The notes below the pieces were generated by a model. The model searched no databases, had not been told where the DNA came from, and was given only the letters and a program-made list of their open reading frames with translations. Shown here piece by piece: positions 52,264 to 59,341 of a stretch of 63,156 nt of DNA. Source of the stretch: Methanoculleus chikugoensis (GTDB taxonomy: Archaea; Halobacteriota; Methanomicrobia; Methanomicrobiales; Methanoculleaceae). The translations under genes and the position numbers were made by a program. Numbering within the stretch: the stretch's first letter is position 1; every line of letters begins with the position of its first letter. The stretch is from contig NZ_FMID01000035.1 of NCBI RefSeq assembly GCF_900095385.1, positions 1 through 63,156 on the forward strand. The letters run 5' to 3'.

Positions 52264-52972
52264 GGTCTACATCGTCGGCGCGGGGCCGGGGGCGCCCGAT
52301 CTCATCACCGTCCGGGGGATGGAACTCCTCCGGCGGGCGGACGTCCTCATCTACGCGGGTTCGCTCGTGAACCCGGCGCTTGTTGCGGAGTCGGGCGCGG
52401 GGGTGAAACTCGACAGCTGGGGGATGACGCTTGCCGAGATCGTGGACGCCGTCGAGGAGCACGTCCGGGCCGGAAAACTCGTCGTCCGGCTCCACTCCGG
52501 CGACCCGGCGCTTTACGGCGCGATCGTCGAGCAGATGGCGGAACTCGAGCGGCGCGGGATCGAGGCCGAGGTCGTCCCGGGAGTCTCGTCGCTCTTCGCG
52601 GCCGCTGCAGCCTTAAAGACCCAGTTCACCCTCCGCGACGTCTCCGAGAGCCTGGTCGTCACCCGCCCGGCGGGGGCGACGCTTGAGACCGACCTGATCC
52701 CCGAGTTCTCCCGGCTCGGGCAGACGATGGTGGTCTTCCTCGGCACCGAGCGGATGGAGGAGATCCTCGCCCGGGTGGAGTCTCCGCCCGATACTCCGGC
52801 GGCGGTCGTCTACCACGCTTCCTGGCCCGACCAGAAGGTCGTCCGGGGCACGGTGGCCGACATCGCGGCAAAGGCCCGGGCGGCCGGGATCGAGCGGACG
52901 GCGCTGATCGTCATCGGGAAGGCCGTCGAGGGGGCAACGTCCGGGTTCGGGAGGTCGGTCCTCTACTCATGA
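52256..52972 (+). CDS. cbiF: cobalt-precorrin-4 C11-methyltransferase CbiF
   Basis: 238 residues. V-G-A-G-P-G-A-P-D-L-I-T near residue 6 and H-S-G-D-P-A-L-Y-G near residue 79 identify CbiF/CobM; V-P-G-V-S-S near residue 106 is the third block. It overlaps cbiL by eight bases and cbiG by four. It adds the methyl at C11. Confidence 0.95.
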   Translation: MHKVYIVGAGPGAPDLITVRGMELLRRADVLIYAGSLVNPALVAESGAGVKLDSWGMTLAEIVDAVEEHVRAGKLVVRLHSGDPALYGAIVEQMAELERRGIEAEVVPGVSSLFAAAAALKTQFTLRDVSESLVVTRPAGATLETDLIPEFSRLGQTMVVFLGTERMEEILARVESPPDTPAAVVYHASWPDQKVVRGTVADIAAKARAAGIERTALIVIGKAVEGATSGFGRSVLYS

Positions 52973-53841
52973 CCGGGACTGTCGTGATCGCGCTCGAGCG
53001 GTTCCTCCCCGACGCCCGCCGGATCGCGGATGCTCTCGGTGCCGACGTCCTGCTCTACGGGCCGGATGCCTTCCGGGCGGCGTTTGCCGGCTACGGCCGG
53101 ATCGTCGCCGTGATGTCGGCCGGGATCGCCGTCCGGGGGATCGCGCCCCTCCTCACCGACAAGTGGCGCGACCCGGCGGTGGTGGTGGTCGGGCCGGACC
53201 TGCGGTATGCCGTCCCGGTCATCGGCGGGCACCATGGCGGGAACGACCTTGCCCGGGAACTTGCCGCCCTCGGGATCACACCGGTGATCACGACCGCGAC
53301 CGAGACCCGGGGTCGGGAGTCGGTCGAGGGGATCGCCGCCCGCACAGGCTGCGATGTCGTGAACCGCGACTCTACCCGGGCGGTGAACGCCGCGATGCTT
53401 GACGCCGACGTGCCCCTCTACGCCGTCACCGGCCCCGGGCTCGTCGTCGCGGGCCCGGCCGTCTCCCTCCTCGTCCGGAAGGGCGAGTACGTCGTCGGCG
53501 TCGGGTGCCGGAAGGGCATCGGCGCGGCCGAGGTGACGGCTGCCGTCCGGCAGGCGCTCGGAGTTGCGGGGATCGCGCCCGTTGAGGTGCTCGTCTACGC
53601 GACGACCGCAAAGAAGCGCAGCGAGACGGGGCTCATCGATGCCGTCGCGGAACTCGGCGGCAATCTTGTCTTCTTAGATGACGGGACGTTGAACGGGGAG
53701 GAGGCACCGTCGCCCTCGCGTGCCTCCCTCATAGGGCTCGCCGGGGTCGCGGAACCTGCGGCTCTCGCGATCTCGAAGCGAAAAGAACTGGTTCTTGTCA
53801 AACAGACGTATGGTGGTGTCACGGTTGCAATCGCGCGATAA
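52969..53841 (+). CDS. cbiG: cobalt-precorrin-5A hydrolase CbiG
   Basis: 290 residues. S-A-G-I-A-V-R near residue 45 and G-G-H-H-G-G-N-D-L-A near residue 84 are CbiG motifs; V-G-V-G-C-R-K-G near residue 173 begins the C-terminal domain. CbiG opens the delta-lactone and releases acetaldehyde, a step specific to the anaerobic route. It overlaps cbiH by 32 bases. Confidence 0.95.
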   Translation: MTGTVVIALERFLPDARRIADALGADVLLYGPDAFRAAFAGYGRIVAVMSAGIAVRGIAPLLTDKWRDPAVVVVGPDLRYAVPVIGGHHGGNDLARELAALGITPVITTATETRGRESVEGIAARTGCDVVNRDSTRAVNAAMLDADVPLYAVTGPGLVVAGPAVSLLVRKGEYVVGVGCRKGIGAAEVTAAVRQALGVAGIAPVEVLVYATTAKKRSETGLIDAVAELGGNLVFLDDGTLNGEEAPSPSRASLIGLAGVAEPAALAISKRKELVLVKQTYGGVTVAIAR

Positions 53842-54604
53842 CGGAGGAAGACTCTACATCGTCGGCACCGGCCCCGGCGACCTGCTGCAGATGACGCCCC
53901 GAGCCTTAAAGGCCCTCGGCGAGGCAGACTGCGTCATCGGCAACGGGTTCTACCTTGACCTCGTCGAGCCGATGCTCGCCGGAAAAGAGGTCGTCCGGAG
54001 CAGCATGGGCAAGGAGGTCGACCGGGCTTCACGCGCGCTCGACCTCGCACGCGACCGGGTCGTCGCGATGGTGAGCGGCGGGGACGCCGGGGTCTACGGG
54101 ATGGCGAGCATCGTGCTCGAGGTAGCCGAACGGTCGGGCTCGACGGTCGCAGTCGAGGTCGTCCCCGGGATCACGGCCGCGGTCTCGGCGGCGGCACGGC
54201 TCGGTTCGCCGCTCTCGGGCGATTACGTCACGATGAGTCTCTCGGATCTCCTGACCCCCTGGGAGGAGATCGAGCGGAGGCTCGACCTCGCGTTCCGGAT
54301 GCAGGTGCCGGTCGTCCTCTACAACCCCCGTTCAAGAGGAAGGCCGCACAACCTTGATGCGGCGGTCGCGATCGCCCGGCGCCACCTCCCGGAGGCGACG
54401 CCGGTCGGGGTGATCAAAAACGCCTACCGGAAGGGAGAGGAACGGTTGATCACGACGCTCGGGGAGTTTGACGACCACTTCGCCTTCGTGGACATGCATT
54501 CGATCGTTTTTATCGGCGGAGAAGAGACAAGGATCTGGAGGGATGAGCATGGTGCGAGAGGAATCATCACGCCCCGGGGATATCACCGGAAGTACGTATA
54601 CTGA
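53810..54604 (+). CDS. cbiH: cobalt-precorrin-3 C17-methyltransferase CbiH
   Basis: 264 residues. L-Y-I-V-G-T-G-P-G-D near residue 16 and S-G-G-D-A-G-V-Y-G near residue 90, then P-G-I-T-A near residue 118, fit CbiH/CobJ. It methylates C17 and triggers ring contraction. The ATG at 53810 was chosen, though TTG and GTG codons nearby are possible. It overlaps cbiC by 56 bases. Confidence 0.94.
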   Translation: MVVSRLQSRDNGGRLYIVGTGPGDLLQMTPRALKALGEADCVIGNGFYLDLVEPMLAGKEVVRSSMGKEVDRASRALDLARDRVVAMVSGGDAGVYGMASIVLEVAERSGSTVAVEVVPGITAAVSAAARLGSPLSGDYVTMSLSDLLTPWEEIERRLDLAFRMQVPVVLYNPRSRGRPHNLDAAVAIARRHLPEATPVGVIKNAYRKGEERLITTLGEFDDHFAFVDMHSIVFIGGEETRIWRDEHGARGIITPRGYHRKYVY

Positions 54605-55232
54605 CCTTGCGGCGGTCACGCCGGAGGCCTACGCGATAGCGAGCGCGAGCCGGAACCTGGCCCGGGAACGGGTGGGGAACGTCACCCTCGAAGACCGGAT
54701 ACGGCAGAGGTGCTCGGTCGCGGTCGGCGACTTTGCGATGGCCGATCTCATGCGCTTTGCCGGCGATCCGGTCGAGGCCGGGGTTGCCGCGCTTGCCCGC
54801 CGGGCACCGATTGTCGTCGATATCCGGATGGTGCAGGCGGGCATCCTGAAGCGCGGGCACGCAAGCGAGATCGTCTGCGCCCTCGACTACGGCGAGGATA
54901 TCGCCCGCGAGCGCGGGATCACCCGGACGTCGGCGGGTTTCCTCGCCCTGCGCGACCGGCTGGAAGGGGCGATCGTGGTGATCGGGAACGCTCCTTCAGC
55001 GCTTCTCGTCGTCTGCGAGATGATCCGGGAAGGAGTCCGGCCGGCGCTGGTCGTCGGGACCCCGGTGGGGTTCGTGAACGCCGCGGAGTCGAAGGAGGAG
55101 CTGCGCACCCTTGACGTGCCGTCGGTCTCGAACGCCGGTACCCGGGGCGGGACGCCGGTCGCGGTGGCGGCGATAAACGAGATCATCACGATTCATGCCG
55201 AGCGTGGAGGTCATGCGGGACCCGGTTACTGA
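54549..55232 (+). CDS. cbiC: cobalt-precorrin-8 methylmutase CbiC
   Basis: 227 residues from an ATG six bases after GGAGGG. S-R-N-L-A-R-E-R near residue 34, V-D-I-R-M-V-Q-A-G near residue 94 and G-N-A-P-S-A-L near residue 148 define the methylmutase that moves a methyl from C11 to C12, giving cobyrinate. It overlaps cbiD by 38 bases. Confidence 0.95.
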   Translation: MVREESSRPGDITGSTYTDLAAVTPEAYAIASASRNLARERVGNVTLEDRIRQRCSVAVGDFAMADLMRFAGDPVEAGVAALARRAPIVVDIRMVQAGILKRGHASEIVCALDYGEDIARERGITRTSAGFLALRDRLEGAIVVIGNAPSALLVVCEMIREGVRPALVVGTPVGFVNAAESKEELRTLDVPSVSNAGTRGGTPVAVAAINEIITIHAERGGHAGPGY

Positions 55233-56226
55233 CTTCGAATACCCCGCGGCATGGGTGGCGGCCTGCCGCTCCCCGGACCTTCTCGACGACGTCCGGCGGG
55301 GCGTTGCGGTCCTGACCGCGTCCGGATCGGTTCTCCGTCGGGGGTTCACGACCGGGACGACGGCAGCCGCGGCCTGCAAGGCTGCAATCCTCTCGCTCGC
55401 CTGCGAGACCGTTCGGGAGGTGGACGTCACCCTCCCCTGCGGCATCGCGGTCCGGCTCCCGGTCGACGGCTACCGCGGGCGGGCGTCCTGCCTGAAGGAC
55501 GCCGGGGACTACACCACCGACGTAACGGGGGGGCTTGAGTTCGTGGCGATGGCGGCCCCCTCCCTCTCGGGCGGAGTCCAGTTCGTCCCCGGCGAGGGCA
55601 TCGGGAGTTTCTCCCGCGACACACCCCGCCACCGGCAGGGGACGGCCGCGATCAGCGTTCCGGCGCTCGACTGCATCCGGCGCTCCATCGACGAGGGGGT
55701 GGAGGAGGCGGATCTCGGCGGGGTCACGGTCATCCTCACCATCCCCCGGGGGGCGGAGGTGGCGCAGAAGACGCTGAATCCCCGGGTGGGGGTGCACGGG
55801 GGGATATCCGTCCTCGGGACGACCGGGTTCGTGGAACCCTGGGACGATCACATGACGGAGGGGGTGATCGATCGTATCGCCCGCGCTCCCGGGGCGGTCG
55901 TGCTGACGACCGGCAGGCTCGGCCTGCGCTACTCCCGTCTCCTCTTCCCGGACCACGAGGCGATCCTGGTCGGGAACAAACTCGAGGAGGCGCTCGGGGC
56001 GCTCAGCGGCGACGCGGTCATCTGCGGGCTGCCCGGCCTGATCTTGAAGTTCATGAACCCCGACGTCCTCGAAGGCACCGGGTGCGCGACGGTGGAGGAA
56101 CTCTCGACGACCCCGCCCTGGGAGGAGACGGTCCGCCGGGAGTTTGCAGCGTTCCGTGTCCGCTACCCCCGCGTCCGGGTCGTGATCGTCGACCGCGACG
56201 GCCGGATCATCGGGGAGTCGCCATGA
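55195..56226 (+). CDS. cbiD: cobalt-precorrin-5B C1-methyltransferase CbiD
   Basis: 343 residues. R-R-G-F-T-T-G-T-T-A-A-A-A near residue 48 is the CbiD signature; G-G-I-S-V-L-G-T-T-G near residue 202 and G-N-K-L-E-E near residue 262 follow. It adds methyl at C1 and is a marker of the anaerobic pathway. Starts at 55195 or 55213 are both possible. Confidence 0.94.
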   Translation: MPSVEVMRDPVTDFEYPAAWVAACRSPDLLDDVRRGVAVLTASGSVLRRGFTTGTTAAAACKAAILSLACETVREVDVTLPCGIAVRLPVDGYRGRASCLKDAGDYTTDVTGGLEFVAMAAPSLSGGVQFVPGEGIGSFSRDTPRHRQGTAAISVPALDCIRRSIDEGVEEADLGGVTVILTIPRGAEVAQKTLNPRVGVHGGISVLGTTGFVEPWDDHMTEGVIDRIARAPGAVVLTTGRLGLRYSRLLFPDHEAILVGNKLEEALGALSGDAVICGLPGLILKFMNPDVLEGTGCATVEELSTTPPWEETVRREFAAFRVRYPRVRVVIVDRDGRIIGESP

Positions 56227-56795
56227 AGATCGTCGGGGTGGGCTGCGGTCCCGGTATGCTGACCGCGGAGGCGGCAGGCGTCATTGCGGGTGCGTCGCTC
56301 GTCTACGGTTCGGTCCGGGCGATCGCGCTTGCCCGTGACGCCATCCTGCCGGGCTCTGAGGTGCACGAGATCGCGGATTACCGGAGCCTCCGCTCCCTCC
56401 CGGCACACGCGGTTGTCCTCTCGACGGGGGACCCGATGCTTGCGGGGCTCGGCTACCTCCCGGGCGAGGTCGTCCCCGGGATCTCCTCGCTCCAGGTCGC
56501 GTTCGCCCGCCTGAAGGTTCCGCTGGCGCGGGCCGCGGTCGTCTCCGCCCACGGGAAGGATCACGCCCGGGCGATAGCCGAGGCCCGGGAGGAGGTCGCC
56601 CGGGGCCGGGTCGTCTTCCTCATCGCCGACCCGGCCTTCGACGTCGGGGCGCTCGCGGCCGCCCTCCCGCCGGAGACCCGGCTTGCCGTCTGCGAGGATC
56701 TCGGCTACCCGGAAGAACGGATCGCCGCCGGGACGGCGGCGGAGCCCCCGGCGCCGCGGGGCGAACTCTATGTGGTGGTGGCGGGGGAGTTTTAA
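56223..56795 (+). CDS. cbiE: cobalt-precorrin-7 C5-methyltransferase CbiE
   Basis: 190 residues with G-V-G-C-G-P-G-M-L-T near residue 5, S-T-G-D-P-M-L-A-G near residue 66 and P-G-I-S-S near residue 83. It partners with CbiT; in many bacteria the two are fused as CobL, but here they are at opposite ends of the operon. The stop overlaps the end of the convergent transposase remnant by four bases. Confidence 0.94.
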   Translation: MKIVGVGCGPGMLTAEAAGVIAGASLVYGSVRAIALARDAILPGSEVHEIADYRSLRSLPAHAVVLSTGDPMLAGLGYLPGEVVPGISSLQVAFARLKVPLARAAVVSAHGKDHARAIAEAREEVARGRVVFLIADPAFDVGALAAALPPETRLAVCEDLGYPEERIAAGTAAEPPAPRGELYVVVAGEF

Positions 56796-57112
56796 GACCG
56801 CGGCACCGGAGCCGCGAGATCCACCACGCGGCTCTCCTTCTTCCGGAACTCGTAGCCCGATCGGAGGAGATCGAGGAAGATCGCCTGGTACGCCCCCCGC
56901 CTGCAGAGTTCGAGGTGGTAGCGGTGTACCGTCGACTTCGTCCCGTACTTTGCCGGAACATCGCTCCAGGCGCACCCGGTGGTGAGGACGTAGAGAATCC
57001 CGTTGAAGAGGTGCCGGGGATCCCGGCGGGGTCTCCCGATATGGGGTTTTTGGGGCGGGAGGTGTCTTTTGACGATCTCCCAGAGGTCACCGTCGATCTC
57101 CCGGAACGTCAT
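56792..57112 (-). pseudogene. truncated IS5-type transposase (N-terminal part only)
   Basis: 106 residues with R-H-L-P-P-Q-K-P-H-I-G-R-P-R-R-D, I-L-Y-V-L-T-T-G-C-A-W and V-H-R-Y-H-L-E-L near residues 16-75, the N-terminal domain (DUF4096-like) of IS5-family transposases. The DDE catalytic part is absent and there is no clear terminal repeat. It stops against cbiE, so the rest was lost. A scar of past transposition. Confidence 0.8.
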
Positions 57113-57169
57113 GAGCGCCGCATATCCCGGCGAGACCTTATAGTTTTGGGGCTGTTCGGGCTCCGGCGA

Positions 57170-58093
57170 TCACGCGAGCGGGTAGTTCATGACGATGATC
57201 TCGCGGACCCCTCCCCGTTTCGTCCCGTCGCAGTTGATCGCCCGCCTTGCCGGAACCCGGTCGATGCGGTAGCCGGCGTAGAGGTCGTCGAAGAACCCGT
57301 CGTCCGGGTCGACGTTTCTCGGATCGGAGTTGCTCAGCATCAGCCTCGCGCCCTTTGCGTCGCAGCGTGCGTAGAACGTCGCAAGGCGCCTCTGTTCCTC
57401 GTCGGAGAACCTGTTCTTCGAGTACTGCGTGAACGACGACGTCCGGTTCAGCGGCCGGTAGGGCGGGTCGAAGTAGACGAAGGTCTCCTCAGCGATGTAC
57501 GGCTCCGCCTGCGTGAAATCGCCGAGATGGATGGTCGTGTTCCGGAACGCGAGCGAGTCGGCTAAAAGAACCTCTTCGTGCAGGATCTTCGGCGTTTTGT
57601 ACCTGCCGAACGGGACGTTGAACCCGCCCCGGGAGTTCACCCGGTAGAGGCCGTTGAAGCACGTCCGGTTGAGGAAGATGAACCGTCCTGCCCGTTCGAC
57701 CCACGCATCGTCGTACCCGGTAAAATCGATCTCTCGCTTCTCGCGGTTGAACGCATCCCTGACAGCGTAGTAGTAATCCCTCCGCCCGGCATCGTCTTTT
57801 GCGAGAAACTCGTCCTCGACGTCGCGGAGGTACTCGATGAGAGCGGAGACGTCGTTTTTCACGACGGTGTAGGCGAGGACGAGATCCTCGTTGATGTCGA
57901 AGAGGTGGCACTCCCTGAACGCAAATGTGCTGTTGAAGTGAAAGTAGACCGCTCCGCCGCCCATGAACGGCTCGACGAAGACCGGAAGGGTCCCCTCGGC
58001 GAGTTCCCGCGGAACTCTCGCGGTGAACGCATCGAGCAGTTGTGCCTTGCCGCCTGCCCACTTGAGGAACGGTCGTGCGGTGGTTGTCGCCAT
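57170..58093 (-). CDS. Dam-type adenine-N6 DNA methyltransferase
   Basis: 307 residues from the ATG at 58093; an in-frame ATG at 58147 adds 18 residues that relatives lack. F-L-K-W-A-G-G-K near residue 9 and E-P-F-M-G-G-G-A-V-Y near residue 41 bind SAM, and V-Y-F-D-P-P-Y near residue 205 is the catalytic motif. This order is the alpha class of Dam and DpnM, which usually modify GATC. A second methyltransferase lies upstream; no restriction nuclease is visible. Confidence 0.93.
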   Translation of the reverse strand: MATTTARPFLKWAGGKAQLLDAFTARVPRELAEGTLPVFVEPFMGGGAVYFHFNSTFAFRECHLFDINEDLVLAYTVVKNDVSALIEYLRDVEDEFLAKDDAGRRDYYYAVRDAFNREKREIDFTGYDDAWVERAGRFIFLNRTCFNGLYRVNSRGGFNVPFGRYKTPKILHEEVLLADSLAFRNTTIHLGDFTQAEPYIAEETFVYFDPPYRPLNRTSSFTQYSKNRFSDEEQRRLATFYARCDAKGARLMLSNSDPRNVDPDDGFFDDLYAGYRIDRVPARRAINCDGTKRGGVREIIVMNYPLA

Positions 58094-58185
58094 CGGTCTC
58101 TTCTCATCGGGATGAATGCTGTAGAAGAGGTTGGCCTCGGAGGGCATTAGCGTTGTCCGTCTCCCGCATCGGTTTCAGCCGCTAC

Positions 58186-59178
58186 TTACCGCCCGTCCGA
58201 ACGCCCTGATCTTTTCAGCATCTTCTCGATTGCCCACCGGCCCCGGCCGAGTTCTCCTCCCAGGATCTCGACCGCCCTCTTCTTCGTCTCACCGGACTCG
58301 ATGAGCGCGGCGAACCGGGAGACGAGGATCTCGCGGTCGGCGTCCGTCCAGGGTTTGCCCCGGTTCGCCGGCTCCCCGGCCCGGGGTGTCCGGAGCGTGG
58401 GGAGCAGGCTGCCCGGCGGGATATCCCGCAGTTGTGCGATCTTCAGGTCGAAGACCTGCTTTGAGGCCTCGAACCCGGTTGCCCGGCGGTTGAGGCCGAC
58501 GGCCGCCTTTGCCGTCGTAAATCCGCCGAGAAACATGTCGCAGACGAGATCTCCCTCGTTGCTGCTGTACTGGAGCATCTTTACAAGCAGCTCCGTCGGC
58601 AGTTCGTTCTTGTTCTTCGCCTGCCCCGGCTTGTACTCACGGTTGATGCACCAGACGTCTTCGCGGTCGCGGTAGTTCAGCGACCCGTTCTCCGGCCCTT
58701 TCTCCCCGGCGCCGTAGCGCGACTCCAGGTTGAACGTCCGTTTGCCGCCCGGTTTCTCGTAGAAGAGGATGTGGTAGTGGGAGGAGACGTACTTTCTGCT
58801 TGTGTAGACGCCGAAGTTGTAGCGCCAGATGATATGGTTGACCTCGCGAAGGCGTGTCCCGCGCAGCGCGTCGAGAATGTGGTAGAGGTTCGTGTAGCCC
58901 GAGACGATGTAGATCGACCCGCCCGGCCTTAATATCCGTTCGGCTTCCCGGATCCAGCTATTGCTGAACTCCCCGTAATCGGATGCGGGGACCTCGATGT
59001 AGCCGTCGACGACGAACGCCTCGTCACGGTTGTAGTGCTGGTGCAACCGGTCGCCGTTGATGCCGTAGGGAGGGTCGGTGACGATCAGGTCGACCAAGTC
59101 GTCGGGGATATGCGCTCTTGCCCCCGCGATGCAGTCGCCGTTGTAGAAGACGTTGCCGTTGATCTCCTCAAACCTCAT
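58186..59178 (-). CDS. DNA methyltransferase, beta class, with C-terminal helical domain
   Basis: 330 residues from the ATG at 59178, four bases after GGGGAGA; a GTG at 59208 is less likely. T-D-P-P-Y-G near residue 34 comes before the SAM motif D-M-F-L-G-G-F-T-T-A near residue 215, so the order is the reverse of the Dam-type neighbour. F-L-G-G-F-T replaces the usual F-x-G-S-G-T. A tail (about 280-330) with W-T-D-A-D-R-E-I-L and G-R-W-A-I-E may be an HTH domain. Target sequence unknown. Confidence 0.9.
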   Translation of the reverse strand: MRFEEINGNVFYNGDCIAGARAHIPDDLVDLIVTDPPYGINGDRLHQHYNRDEAFVVDGYIEVPASDYGEFSNSWIREAERILRPGGSIYIVSGYTNLYHILDALRGTRLREVNHIIWRYNFGVYTSRKYVSSHYHILFYEKPGGKRTFNLESRYGAGEKGPENGSLNYRDREDVWCINREYKPGQAKNKNELPTELLVKMLQYSSNEGDLVCDMFLGGFTTAKAAVGLNRRATGFEASKQVFDLKIAQLRDIPPGSLLPTLRTPRAGEPANRGKPWTDADREILVSRFAALIESGETKKRAVEILGGELGRGRWAIEKMLKRSGRSDGR

Positions 59179-59341
59179 GCTCTCCCCTGCAGGCTGCAAC
59201 GTATTCACGTTGGACGTGCGAACATAAGATACTCGTTATGGCTCCGTCTCTCTTCCCCCGCTACCGGGAGGTAGCATTAAGACGGTTCACACGAACGAAA
59301 AACTGACTATCAGCAATACAGCAGTCCCGGGAGTTTGGATC

